Assembly (NCBI GenBank): GCA_035653595.1 | Contig: DASRBO010000190.1 | Coordinates: 17,356 to 81,355, forward strand | Source of the DNA: DASRBO01 sp035653595 | GTDB lineage: Bacteria; Actinomycetota; Acidimicrobiia; Acidimicrobiales; JAJPHE01 | DNA length: 64,000 bases | Direction: 5' to 3' | Shown here: positions 26,518 through 35,717 of the stretch, one piece after another | How the letters are laid out: each line of letters begins with the position of its first letter | Numbering within the stretch: position 1 is the stretch's first letter | Notes under the pieces: generated by a model | The model's database searches: none | What the model saw: the letters and a program-made list of their open reading frames with translations, nothing else | Told to the model about the DNA's origin: nothing | Position numbers and translations under genes: made by a program

Positions 26518-27548
26518 CGGGCCGCAGCAGCCACCGGTCGGCTCGAGGAGCTGCGCCGGCGGGTCGGCCGGGCGGGGGCACCGTCCTGGTCGGCGCTGGT
26601 GGCGCTCACCATCGGCGGCTTGATGCGCCCGACGACCCGCTCGAGGATGTCGGCGACTCCTTCCCCCCGGAGCACGGCGTCGGGGGTCATCATCACCCGG
26701 TGACCGAGCACCGGGGTGAGCAGGGCCTTGATGTCCTCCGGATAGACCTGCTGGCGTCCGTCGGCCGCCGCCATGACCCTCGATGCCTTGGCCAGGGCTA
26801 TCGAGGCCCTCGGCCCGGCACCCATGAGCAGGGCGGGCTCCTGGCGGGTGGCCGCGGTGATCTCCAGCAGGTAGGTCTCGACCGCCGTCGACAGCTTGAC
26901 CTCGGAGGCGAGGCTCACCATCTCCAGCACCTCCTTGGGGGTCAGGACCGGCTCGAGGTCCTCCACCTGGAGGTGGGTCGCGTTGCCCCGGATGACCGCC
27001 CGCTCGGCCTCGAGGTCGGGGTAGCCCATGGTGAGCTTGAAAAGGAAGCGGTCCAGCTGCGCCTCGGGCAGGGGGAAGGTTCCGGCCAGCTCCACCGGGT
27101 TCTGGGTGGCCAGAACGAGGAAGGGCTGGGGCAGCTGGTGGGTCGTGCCGTCCACGCTGACGCTGCGCTCGGCCATGGCCTCAAGCAGGGCCGACTGGGT
27201 CTTCGGTGTGGCCCGGTTGATCTCGTCGACCAGGACGATGTTGGCGAACACCGGACCGGGCCGGAAGACGAACTTCATGGTCTTGGTCTCGATCACCGAG
27301 GACCCGGTGATGTCGCCGGGGAGCATGTCGGGGGTGCACTGCACCCGGGCCATCTGGGCGTGCATCGACGAACCCAGTGCCCGCGCCAGCACCGACTTGC
27401 CCACGCCGGGCACGTCCTCGAAGAGGATGTGCCCTCCGGCACAGATGGCCACCAGCGACAGCCGGACGACGTCGTCCTTGCCGTGGATCACCGTGTTGAC
27501 GTTCGAGACGAACTGCTCGAACAGCTTCCTGAACCTGGTTACGTCCAT
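26514..27548 (-). CDS. moxR: MoxR-family AAA+ ATPase
   Basis: A 344-residue chaperone-like ATPase. Walker A is EDVPGVGKS (residues 44-52), Walker B is LVDEIN (Asp108, Glu109), and sensor 1 lies in LATQNP. MoxR proteins help mature metal-containing or membrane-linked complexes with vWA/DUF58 partners. It heads the overlapping chain moxR - DUF58 - transglutaminase-like - two lipoproteins - tetR - SDR - aldo/keto reductase. Only 61 bases separate it from the upstream transporter fusion gene, so read-through is possible. The C-terminal 25 residues are Arg/Ser-rich. Confidence 0.94.
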   Translation of the reverse strand: MDVTRFRKLFEQFVSNVNTVIHGKDDVVRLSLVAICAGGHILFEDVPGVGKSVLARALGSSMHAQMARVQCTPDMLPGDITGSSVIETKTMKFVFRPGPVFANIVLVDEINRATPKTQSALLEAMAERSVSVDGTTHQLPQPFLVLATQNPVELAGTFPLPEAQLDRFLFKLTMGYPDLEAERAVIRGNATHLQVEDLEPVLTPKEVLEMVSLASEVKLSTAVETYLLEITAATRQEPALLMGAGPRASIALAKASRVMAAADGRQQVYPEDIKALLTPVLGHRVMMTPDAVLRGEGVADILERVVGRIKPPMVSATSADQDGAPARPTRRRSSSSRPVAAAAR

Positions 27549-27609
27549 GTCCCGTGCTCCGATTCCTCGTTGCCTTGCCGGATGTTGATGCCCTGCACGC
27601 CTCTGCCGC

Positions 27610-30600
27610 CTACTGCCTCACCGAGCGGTTGATGACCTCCTCCGAGGTCCCCAGGTATGAGGCCACCACCTGGGGATGCTCGAGGACCTCGTCGGCCGGT
27701 CCCCGCACCACGAAGGTGCCCTGGTCCAGGGCGATGAGCTCAGGTGCCACCGACACCAGCAGCGGCATGTCGTGCTCGATCACCAGCATGCTGCAGCCCG
27801 TGTCCTGCTGGATCCGTCGCAGGAGCGGCCCCAGCTCCTCAGCCTCCCGCTGGGCGATGCCGGAGGACGGCTCGTCGAGCAGGAGGACCTTCGGTTCGGT
27901 CGCCAGCACGCAGGCCATGTCCACCAGGCGGCGCTGGCCGGTCGACAGCTCACGCACGAACTTGTTGCGCAGCGCCTGAAGGCCGAACATCTCCACCAGG
28001 CGCTCGATGCGCCTCTCCAGCCGCGCCTCGCCTCGGGTGACCGTCGGGATGCGCAGCGCCGCCAGGGTGGCGCTCTTGGTCGGCAGCTGCCGGTCGAGGG
28101 CGACGGCCAGGTTCTCGGACACGGTGAGGGCGGGGAAGAGCCGGGCGTCCTGGAAGGACCGCAGAAGCCCCAGGGCTGAGCGCTGGTCCGGACCGAACGA
28201 GGTGAGGTCCTGGCCCTGCATGACCACTGAGCCCGAATCGGGCGTGATGAACCCGCTGATCAGGTCGAACAGCGTCGTCTTGCCGGCGCCGTTGGGACCG
28301 ATTATCCCCAGGATCTGTCCGTGGTCGAGGGTGAAGCTCACGTCGTTGACGGCGTTGACGCCTCCGAAGCGCTTGGTCATGCCGCGCACCTCGAGCGCCG
28401 GCCCTTCCTCCTCCGGAGCGGTCAGCGGAGCGGAGGATGACATCCGCACCCGGCCCGATCCCCGCAGGTACACCGAGCGGAGGATGTCCGAACGGGCCAT
28501 GAGCTCGGCCGTCGGCCCGCTGAAGCGAACCTCGCCCTTCTCCATGAAAACGGCCCGGTCGGCCACGGTCAGGGCGACGTTCACCGACTGCTCGACCAGG
28601 ATGACGGTGGTCCCCTGCTGGTGGATGGCCCTTACCGCCTCGATGAGCCGGGTGACCAGCACGGGTGAAAGGCCGAGGGACAGCTCGTCGATCATCAGCA
28701 ACCGGGGCCTGGACAGGAAGGCCTGGGCCAGGGCCACCATCTGCTGCTCGCCTCCGGACAGGTTGCCGGCGGCGTTGTCGAGGTGGTCCACCAGCTCGGG
28801 GAACAGGTCGAGCACGGAGCGAGTCCGTACAGTGGCTTCGTCGGGGTGGACCCATCCGGCCAGGCGTAGGTTCTCGGCCACGGTCAGGGTGGGGAACACC
28901 CCCTTGCCCCCAGGCATCATCACGATCCCCCTGGCGGCGTGCTCGTGGGCCGGCAGGTGGGTGATGTCCTCCCCGTCGCAGAAGATGGCGCCGTTGGCCG
29001 CCTCGGTCAGGCCGCTGATCGCCCGGAGGAGGGTGGACTTGCCCGCCCCGTTGGTCCCGAGCAGGGCGATGATCTCGCCCTCGTCCACCTCGAAGTCCAC
29101 GTTGAACAGGACCTGGACCGGCCCGTAGGCCACGTCGAGGTCGCGGGCGACGAGCAGCTTGGCCTGACCGGCGGCCTTCGCATCGCGGGAGACCTTGGCC
29201 GCCATGGCGGCGGCGGCGGCGGCCCGGATGTCGCCGGCGACGCTGCTGGCGGCCGAGGCGATGATGATCGAGCCGATGGCGAAGACCGGGGCCAGCGAGC
29301 CGATACCCACCCGGATGCCGTGGTGGTCGCCCATGTAGCCGGCGAAGAAGAAGAACAGGTAGCCGGGCAGGATCGCCAGCGCTCCCAGCGACAGGGCCAG
29401 GGCCCGGGCCCGGGCCGGCACGACCAGCGAGAGCAGGGCCTGCGACGCCGGCGCCAGGATCGTCGCCATGAAGTTGAGCAGGCAGGACAGCCCCACCGCC
29501 ACGAGCAGGTTGGGTGCGGCGGCGATCCCGAGGATGGCGAGGGCCGAGGCGACGCCCATCCCGCCGGCGTAGGCGATGACCCGGGCCGGCCTCTCCTTGA
29601 GAAAGGCGTTGCCGAGCACTCCCCCGACGAGAAGGCCGAGCAGGGCGAAGGGCTGCTGCACCGCCAGGAAGACCCCGCGCAGTCCCGGGCCGACGTTGAA
29701 GACCTGGTCGTAGTAGAGGGAGGTGAGGGTGGCGAGCCCGAGGAGGCCGCCGACCAGGAAGGGCAGGCTCCAGATGATCCGGCGCAGTGTCCGCACGCTC
29801 CACGCCACCCGCACCGACTCGCCGAACGACGGCGGCCGCTCCTCCTCGAGAGCCTCCTCCTCGGTCGCCCCCATCGCCCGACGCTCCTGCTCGCCCCGGA
29901 CCGGCTCCCTCAGGACGAAGAAGCAGACCCAGGTCAGCAGCAGGGCGGGAACGGCCAGGATGATGAAGGTGACCTGCCACAGCGTTATGGCGGCGATGGC
30001 GCCGGCGACCAGCGGTCCCACGGCGCTGCCCGCCTCGTAGGCCATCTGACGGAAGGTGAACACGCCCGGTCGCACCGCTGGCGGGTACCAGTCCGACAGC
30101 AGCGACTGGTGCACGGCGTCGGTCGTCCGGTTCAGGCCGGCGCCGGCCCGGGCGATGGCGAAGAGCACCACGGCGGGGACGATGCCGCTGGCGAGGGCGA
30201 AGACCCCCAGGCAGAGGGAACCGAGGCCGGCCAGCCAGGTCCTCCGCCGGCGGTCGGCCAGGTAGCCGACCGGCACCGTCAGGAGGATGGTCGCCAGGGT
30301 GGCCAGTCCCACCAGGACGGTGATGCCCGTCAGGTCGAGGCCGAAGAAGTCCTTGACCTCGGGAGCCAGGGCGGCGAAGGCCTGCTTGTCGAACTGGTCG
30401 AGGAAGGTGATGCCGGCCAGGACCAGCAGCGGGGTGCCTGGGGTTCCGCCGGTGGCCACCGACGGCCGCAGGTTGTCGGCGAAGGTGAACACCCAGCCCC
30501 GCTGGCGGCGCTGGCGGGGGATGGGGTCTCCGTCCACCACGGCCGGGGCGGACCCTCCGTCGCCTTGTGGCTCCAGCCGCAGGGGGGCCAGATCCATGAC

Positions 30601-30714
30601 CAGCTCACCGTCGACGGGCGGGGACTCCGGAGAGGGATCCGTCGCCGGCACGTACGCCTCGGTCGTGGCAAGCCGCTTGCGGCCCCCGTTGCCCGAGCCC
30701 TGGGTCCGAGCCAT
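27610..30714 (-). CDS. MFS transporter fused to LivF and LivG ABC ATPases
   Basis: A 1034-residue, three-part protein. After about 95 polar residues comes a 12-helix MFS domain (about 95-505), starting GITFLDQFDKQAF with DRRRRTW as the motif-A loop. Next is a LivF-type ATPase (about 530-775; GTNGAGKST, LSGGEQQMV, LLMIDELSLGL). Last is a LivG-type ATPase (about 790-1034; GPNGAGKTT, LSTGQRRLVD, VLLLDEPSSGI). Normally the Liv ATPases are separate and no MFS part is present. Its start overlaps the LivHM permease stop (TGATG), so it supplies the ATPases for that permease. The role of the MFS part is unknown. A two-domain relative lies at 46370-48469. Confidence 0.9.
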   Translation of the reverse strand: MARTQGSGNGGRKRLATTEAYVPATDPSPESPPVDGELVMDLAPLRLEPQGDGGSAPAVVDGDPIPRQRRQRGWVFTFADNLRPSVATGGTPGTPLLVLAGITFLDQFDKQAFAALAPEVKDFFGLDLTGITVLVGLATLATILLTVPVGYLADRRRRTWLAGLGSLCLGVFALASGIVPAVVLFAIARAGAGLNRTTDAVHQSLLSDWYPPAVRPGVFTFRQMAYEAGSAVGPLVAGAIAAITLWQVTFIILAVPALLLTWVCFFVLREPVRGEQERRAMGATEEEALEEERPPSFGESVRVAWSVRTLRRIIWSLPFLVGGLLGLATLTSLYYDQVFNVGPGLRGVFLAVQQPFALLGLLVGGVLGNAFLKERPARVIAYAGGMGVASALAILGIAAAPNLLVAVGLSCLLNFMATILAPASQALLSLVVPARARALALSLGALAILPGYLFFFFAGYMGDHHGIRVGIGSLAPVFAIGSIIIASAASSVAGDIRAAAAAAMAAKVSRDAKAAGQAKLLVARDLDVAYGPVQVLFNVDFEVDEGEIIALLGTNGAGKSTLLRAISGLTEAANGAIFCDGEDITHLPAHEHAARGIVMMPGGKGVFPTLTVAENLRLAGWVHPDEATVRTRSVLDLFPELVDHLDNAAGNLSGGEQQMVALAQAFLSRPRLLMIDELSLGLSPVLVTRLIEAVRAIHQQGTTVILVEQSVNVALTVADRAVFMEKGEVRFSGPTAELMARSDILRSVYLRGSGRVRMSSSAPLTAPEEEGPALEVRGMTKRFGGVNAVNDVSFTLDHGQILGIIGPNGAGKTTLFDLISGFITPDSGSVVMQGQDLTSFGPDQRSALGLLRSFQDARLFPALTVSENLAVALDRQLPTKSATLAALRIPTVTRGEARLERRIERLVEMFGLQALRNKFVRELSTGQRRLVDMACVLATEPKVLLLDEPSSGIAQREAEELGPLLRRIQQDTGCSMLVIEHDMPLLVSVAPELIALDQGTFVVRGPADEVLEHPQVVASYLGTSEEVINRSVRQ

Positions 30715-32897
30715 CAGAAGGTCCACCTCCGCCCGGCCTGGCTGCCGCCCGCCACCCGGATGCGCGACGGGAGCCGGTAGTGCACCGGCACCGGCTCACC
30801 GTCGTCGGGACGGGGCGCCACCGGGGCCCGCTCGCCCCTCCCCTCCACCAGCAGGCGGTCGGGCAGGAGGCTGGGCACCCAGATGCGCCGGCGGATGGCC
30901 ACCCGCCGCAGCACGGCGTCGCGGGCGGCGTAGGCCAGCGCCCCCAGACCACCGGGGAAGAACAGCAGCACCAGCAGCACCCCGACGGCGCTCGCCAGGA
31001 GCTGGGCCACCGCCCCGTGGAGGACGAAGCTCACTACGGCGAAGTACAGCGCCCCCAGCAGGGCGCCCTGGATGGATCCGAGCCCGCCGATGACGGCGGC
31101 CAGAAAGATGTTGACGCTCTGGTCCGGGCCGAAGGCGTCCGGGCTGACCTGGTGCTCCTGGACCGCCAGGAGCACCCCGGCGAAGGCGGCAATGAAGCCT
31201 GATAGGGCGAAGGTGGCCAGCCGGGTGCGCACCAGGTTCACGCCCAGGGCCTGGGCGGTCCGCTCGTTCTCCCTCATGGCGATCAGGACCCGGCCGGTCC
31301 GGGTCCGCCGCAGCCCGATGGCGGCATACCAGACCCCGATCAAGGCGGCCAGGCAGAGGTAGTAGAAGACACGCTCGTCGGTGGTCTTGATGGAGAAAAG
31401 AGAGGGCCGGTTCACCGATGGCGCGATGAGGTTGCCGAAGTAGGTCCGGTTCACCCCGACCGTCGCCATGGCCACGGCGAAGGCGAGGGTGGTGACCGCC
31501 AGGTAGAGCCCGCGCACCCGCAGCGATGCGAAGCCGAGCACCACCGCCACGGCCGCCCCCGACAAGGAGCCGAGCAGTAGAGCGACGAGGAAGGGCAGTC
31601 CGGCCCGCCCGTAGAGAGCGCCGCCGAAGACCGCGCCCACTGCGGCGAGAGCCCATTGGCCCAGGCTGACCTGGCCCCCCCAGCCGGTGAGCACGACCAG
31701 CGAGACGATGACCATGCCGTCGATCAGGAAGCTGGTCGCCAGGCTGGTCTGGCTCGGTGACAGGACGAAGGGTATCCCCACGATCACCACGCCCAGCAGC
31801 CCCGTCAGGCGGCGCACGCCCGAGCGGACGGTGGGCAGGTGGGCCAGCTCCGGCGGGATGGGCCTGACCTCCTCGGTCGCCGCCCACGAGCTGACCGCCC
31901 CCTCGTCCACCCGCATCAGGCGGCGCCGGCGAAGGAGGAGCGCCACCAGGATCAGGCCCAGGAGGGCAACGTCGACGATGGCGCTCTGGGAGAAGTCGAA
32001 GAACACGACCTCCTGGAACACGGCGATGCCCAGGGACGCCACCACCGCCATCGGCAGGTTGTCCATGCCGGCCACGACAGCGGCGGCCAGCCCGATCAGC
32101 AGCTGCTCGGTGCCCAGGCCGGAGCTGCCGACCGATCCGCCCTGATAGCCGACTATGGGCACGACCAGGATGGCGGCGAGACCGGAGAGGCCGGCGCCGA
32201 GGGTCCACACCAGGGTCGACAGCGTGCGGGTGTTGATGCCCAGGAGCGAGGCCCGGTCGGCGTTCTCCGCCGCGCCGCGCACGGCGATGCCTCGCCTGCT
32301 CAGACGGAAGAAGGCGATCATCCCCCCCAGGGCGGCCACGGTGACCAGGACGAGGAAGACCTGGTCGCCGGTGAAGACCACCGGGAAGGCCTGCCAGCGC
32401 AGGTGGCTGAACGGCGTGCGGGGCTGGCCGGGCTGGAAGTTGTGGTCGCCCACCAGTCCGGGCACCGCCCCGGCCAGGGCCGCCAGGAGCTGGCCGATGC
32501 CGATGGTGACGACCAGCACTATGAGCCGGGCGGACCCGAAGAAGCGTCGGATGAACAGGAACTCGACGACGGTCCCCGCCACCGCCGAAGCGACGAGGGC
32601 GATCGGCAGAGCCGCCCAGTACGGGAAGCTCAGATAGGAGACCATCTCGTAGAAGAGAGCGGCGCCGATGAGCCCGAAGCTGGCATGGGCGAAGTTGATG
32701 ACCCGGCTGGCCCGGTAGATGAGGACCAGGCCCACGGCGAAGAGGGCGTTGGCGCAGCCGAATACGCAGGAGTAGGCGAGCACCGACAGGTCGCTGTGGC
32801 CGGTGCCGGCACGGAGCGCGACGGCGCCGACGACGAAGATGCCGACGAGGCCGGCGGTGTAGAGGAGGCTCGAGCGGGCCCGGGCGAGGGTGGTCAC
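30714..32897 (-). CDS. Branched-chain-amino-acid-type ABC permease, LivH-LivM fusion
   Basis: A 727-residue membrane protein joining both permease halves. The LivH-like half (about 35-335) includes VLIYRASRVINFAHASFG, the conserved LivH loop. The LivM-like half (about 390-680) includes WGGQVSLGQWALAAVGA and the ATPase-coupling loop GRVLIAMRENERTAQALGV. A joining loop of about 50 residues and a cytoplasmic tail of about 60 residues are extra. The family imports amino acids, amides, urea or small acids, and the substrate here is unknown. GTG 32897 lies 1 base after the lipoprotein stop. It is one gene of the 35.6-27.6 kb operon. Confidence 0.92.
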   Translation of the reverse strand: MTTLARARSSLLYTAGLVGIFVVGAVALRAGTGHSDLSVLAYSCVFGCANALFAVGLVLIYRASRVINFAHASFGLIGAALFYEMVSYLSFPYWAALPIALVASAVAGTVVEFLFIRRFFGSARLIVLVVTIGIGQLLAALAGAVPGLVGDHNFQPGQPRTPFSHLRWQAFPVVFTGDQVFLVLVTVAALGGMIAFFRLSRRGIAVRGAAENADRASLLGINTRTLSTLVWTLGAGLSGLAAILVVPIVGYQGGSVGSSGLGTEQLLIGLAAAVVAGMDNLPMAVVASLGIAVFQEVVFFDFSQSAIVDVALLGLILVALLLRRRRLMRVDEGAVSSWAATEEVRPIPPELAHLPTVRSGVRRLTGLLGVVIVGIPFVLSPSQTSLATSFLIDGMVIVSLVVLTGWGGQVSLGQWALAAVGAVFGGALYGRAGLPFLVALLLGSLSGAAVAVVLGFASLRVRGLYLAVTTLAFAVAMATVGVNRTYFGNLIAPSVNRPSLFSIKTTDERVFYYLCLAALIGVWYAAIGLRRTRTGRVLIAMRENERTAQALGVNLVRTRLATFALSGFIAAFAGVLLAVQEHQVSPDAFGPDQSVNIFLAAVIGGLGSIQGALLGALYFAVVSFVLHGAVAQLLASAVGVLLVLLFFPGGLGALAYAARDAVLRRVAIRRRIWVPSLLPDRLLVEGRGERAPVAPRPDDGEPVPVHYRLPSRIRVAGGSQAGRRWTF

Positions 32898-32898
32898 C

Positions 32899-33909
32899 TC
32901 AGGCCACCCCGTGCACCAGAGCGCCGAGGGAGCTGACGCTGATGACCTGATCCGGCCCGGGCGCGGCCACCGAGCGCGACGGAACCGTGCCGGTCAGGTC
33001 GACGATCACGATCTGGAGGGCGCGGGTGTCCTGGTCCAGCCTCTGGATGAACGACACGGCAAAGCCGCCCAGGTGACCGTGCGGGTCGAGCCACACCTCC
33101 CCGGGGAAAACGGTGGCGGTGACGGCATTGGCCTGCAACACCCGGGCCACGACCTGCTTGGAGGTGTCGGCCATGCCCTTCTCGGCCTTGTCCAGATCGA
33201 AGTTCACCCGGTAGAACCGGTAGCCGGCCGACTCCGCCGTCGTGGTACGGGACTCGGAAGTCGGCTTGACGCTTCCCGTCAGGGTTCCCGCCACCAGCCG
33301 GAGGAGCAGGGCCGGGTTGAAGGCGAAGCTGCCCGCCGCCTGATCCTGCGCCTGGCGGGGAAGGCTGGCGAAGTCGAGGCTCACCCAGGGACGGGAGGTG
33401 CCCAGTCCCCCCGAGGCAGCCCCTCCGGCCTGGGCGCCCGACCCGCCGAGGCCGCTGATCCCCCCCGCCAGGGCCCCGAGGCTGGCGCTCGCCGGGGCTG
33501 ACAGGACCATCAGGTTGGACACCCCGCCGCCGGCGGCGTTGAGCAGGCTCTGCACGTCGGACGAGCCAGGCCCGGGCCGGCGCTCGTACATGCGGTTGGG
33601 GGTGAAGATCAGAGCCGGCGGTTGACCCGCCGCCGTCGACACCTGGGCCTCCCCGCGGCCCGGGTACACGACCATGGCCAGCGGCCCGGCCTTCGCCGCC
33701 CTTATTCGCTGGGGCCCCGGGGCGGTTGGGCGGGGCCCGGGCAGCGGAACCACCTGTACGGAGAGGGTGCCGGCGACCCCCCCGGCGGACAGGGCCGACT
33801 GGGCGGCGCCGATGATCCGGTCGGCCGTGGCCTGCTTGGCCGCCACCCCGCAGGCCGACGCGCCGAGGGTTGTGGCGGCGAGCGCCAGGAAGACCAGGGC
33901 GCGCCTCAC
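32899..33909 (-). CDS. Putative lipoprotein within transport operon 1
   Basis: A 336-residue protein with signal peptide and lipobox LGASAC (Cys20). The mature part alternates beta-like strands with a Gly/Ala-rich loop (about 145-170). The layout recalls LppX/LprG-type lipid-binding lipoproteins, but I see no decisive motif. GTG 33909 overlaps the binding-protein stop (GTGA), and its stop precedes the permease start by 1 base. It is thus firmly part of the transporter operon, perhaps as an accessory ligand carrier. Liv operons do not normally contain such a gene. Confidence 0.72.
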   Translation of the reverse strand: MRRALVFLALAATTLGASACGVAAKQATADRIIGAAQSALSAGGVAGTLSVQVVPLPGPRPTAPGPQRIRAAKAGPLAMVVYPGRGEAQVSTAAGQPPALIFTPNRMYERRPGPGSSDVQSLLNAAGGGVSNLMVLSAPASASLGALAGGISGLGGSGAQAGGAASGGLGTSRPWVSLDFASLPRQAQDQAAGSFAFNPALLLRLVAGTLTGSVKPTSESRTTTAESAGYRFYRVNFDLDKAEKGMADTSKQVVARVLQANAVTATVFPGEVWLDPHGHLGGFAVSFIQRLDQDTRALQIVIVDLTGTVPSRSVAAPGPDQVISVSSLGALVHGVA

Positions 33910-35600
33910 GAGCCGGGCGCCATGGTTATGCCGGAGTGGAATAGGCCCGGATCGTCACCGGAAGGCCAACCTCCGAACGTGTATCGCTGGCCGTTGTTGA
34001 GGTACCGGTAGGTGCCAGGCTGGCCGTCCGAGCCGAGCGAGTTGGGATCCCACCAGATCTCCGCCGCCCACAGGGGGAAGGTGTGGTTGTCGTCCGCGTA
34101 GCCGCCCGCCATGTGCCATGGGGGGTCTGGTGGCAGCTTCGGCTGGTTGATCAGGGCCTGTCTGAACTTCTGTGGGGTCAGGTGGGGCCCGGCCTCCTGG
34201 ATCCCTCCGAACAGTTGGACCATGTCGCCCCACATGTAGTTGCACATACCGCTGTCAGGGTCGTTGTTGGGGTCGATCTGGTGGTACGCCTGGTAGCACT
34301 CGGTCTCCTCGTCGGGACGGGGGACCTCGTAGAACGAGTAGCCGAAGGCGTGGACCCATTCGTAGCCGTTGTAGTCACGCCCGATGTGGCCGGTATCCAC
34401 GCCGCCGAAGCCGGGCAGGTACCACTCCGGGTAGTAGTTGTTGCTGTAGGCGGCCTCGGTGAAGATGGCCGCGCTGAGCAGGTCGCCGAGGTAGAAGACC
34501 GTCGTGACTCCGGCCGCTCGCAGCTGGACCACGTCCGTGCTGAGCCCCTGGGTCCCCGAGCCGCTACCGGTCAGGTCGTAGGTGACGACCTTGGCCGGCG
34601 TGACCCCGCACTCCTGGCGGAGCAGCGAGGTGGCGTAGCCGGACATGTTCCCGTACTCGGGCAGGTCGTAGACGATGAGCCCGACCTTCCGGGGCGCCTT
34701 GTAGTTGAACGTGGGGTCGTTGGTGTACGTGGGGGGCTTGCCGGCCAGCTTCTTGCAGTAGTACTCGACCCCCATCTTGATGGTGGACGTGGCCGAGGGC
34801 GTGAAGCTCCAGATGTAGGGGTCCTTCGACTGGAAGTAGCTCTCGGGGACCTGGGCCAGGGTGTAGGCGATGATCCCGTCATGGGCGAGCTCGTCCAGCT
34901 CGTCGGCGTTGGTCTCCTCGATCGAGGCGAAGCAGTGGTAGGTGTTCTTAGCGGCGTCGGCGCGGGCGTAGGCGTTGGCCGTCGAGTTGGACCCGCTGGG
35001 ATTCGACACGTAGTACCACTGCATCTTCCGCCCGTAGAACTGGTAGCGGGAGTTGAAGTAGTTCATGAGCACCGTGTAGGTGCGGGCGACCCCACCCTCG
35101 CTGGACGTCTCCTGCTGAGGGATCGGGCCCCCGCTGCTGTCGGCCCCGGTGAGGTTCATCAGGTAGCAGATGTTGATGGTGTTGGCCGTCACGCCCGGGC
35201 TGGTGGCGCCTCCGTTGTTGCCCGTGAAGGCAGGTGCACAGGGCGGGGCGTAGACGGAGGCGATTTGTCGGGGAGGGTTGCCCACGCCGTACGGGCAGGC
35301 GCTGTACTGGTTCCCTTGCTGCTGGGGCGGGGGCGGCAGGGTGCTCGGGGTGGACCCACCGGGGCCGCTGCCGGCCTGGGTGCCGCCGAAGGTCCCGCTG
35401 TCAGCAGCGTGGGCCCCGGCGTAGAGGGTCTGGTTCTTGTTGGGCGGGGCGTTGGGCGAGAAGGCCCCGCTCTGGTCCGGCTGCTGGAGCGGCGGGCGCA
35501 GAGCGCTCGGCAGGAGTATCACCGCCAGAAGGAGCGCCGCCCCGATGTAGCCGAAAGGCAGGAGCTGATCCAGCCGCGTCCGCCTCCCAGCCGATGGCAC
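33906..35600 (-). CDS. Type-1 periplasmic-binding protein, membrane-anchored (transport system 1)
   Basis: A 564-residue Liv/AmiC-like substrate-binding protein. Residues about 13-34 form one uncleaved-looking TM helix without lipobox, then a long Pro/Gly/Ser/Gln-rich linker leads to the binding fold (about 130-540). The segments GVTANTINICYLMN, KVGLIVYDLPEYGNMSGYA and VVQLRAAGVTTVFYLGD match the two-lobed family. Many Tyr, Trp and Cys residues suggest an aromatic-lined pocket and disulfides. GTG 35600 is preceded by GGGGAGGGGAT. It is the first gene of the operon and its promoter region carries spaced half-sites. Confidence 0.85.
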   Translation of the reverse strand: MPSAGRRTRLDQLLPFGYIGAALLLAVILLPSALRPPLQQPDQSGAFSPNAPPNKNQTLYAGAHAADSGTFGGTQAGSGPGGSTPSTLPPPPQQQGNQYSACPYGVGNPPRQIASVYAPPCAPAFTGNNGGATSPGVTANTINICYLMNLTGADSSGGPIPQQETSSEGGVARTYTVLMNYFNSRYQFYGRKMQWYYVSNPSGSNSTANAYARADAAKNTYHCFASIEETNADELDELAHDGIIAYTLAQVPESYFQSKDPYIWSFTPSATSTIKMGVEYYCKKLAGKPPTYTNDPTFNYKAPRKVGLIVYDLPEYGNMSGYATSLLRQECGVTPAKVVTYDLTGSGSGTQGLSTDVVQLRAAGVTTVFYLGDLLSAAIFTEAAYSNNYYPEWYLPGFGGVDTGHIGRDYNGYEWVHAFGYSFYEVPRPDEETECYQAYHQIDPNNDPDSGMCNYMWGDMVQLFGGIQEAGPHLTPQKFRQALINQPKLPPDPPWHMAGGYADDNHTFPLWAAEIWWDPNSLGSDGQPGTYRYLNNGQRYTFGGWPSGDDPGLFHSGITMAPGS

Positions 35601-35621
35601 AGATCCCCTCCCCCAAGTAAT

Positions 35622-35650
35622 CTCAGTGCGACCTGAGACGGTACTCAGGT
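35622..35650. promoter_or_regulatory. Three helically phased half-sites in a divergent promoter region
   Basis: CTCAG (35622-35626), CTGAG (35633-35637) and CTCAG (35644-35648) start exactly 11 bases apart in alternating orientation. The outer pair is a perfect inverted repeat, ACCTGAG-N6-CTCAGGT (35631-35650). The site lies between the binding-protein start (35600, minus) and the fuconate dehydratase start (35718, plus), so a bound dimer or tetramer could control both. No regulator gene is adjacent. Confidence 0.55.
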
Positions 35651-35717
35651 TTTCGGGACCGGTCCAGCCAACTCCTGCCTATTGTCTGCCCGCCCGGCGA
35701 AGCTCGGAGGTAGCCCG

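Noticed and set aside
27610..30714. Possibility that the MFS-LivF-LivG fusion is an assembly artefact
   Set aside because: A second, diverged MFS-LivF fusion at 46370-48469 shows the same join, and the linkers are in frame with normal codon use.
28939..30780. Plus-strand frame of 613 codons opposite the MFS fusion
   Set aside because: Antisense to well-supported MFS and ATPase domains, with no recognisable fold.
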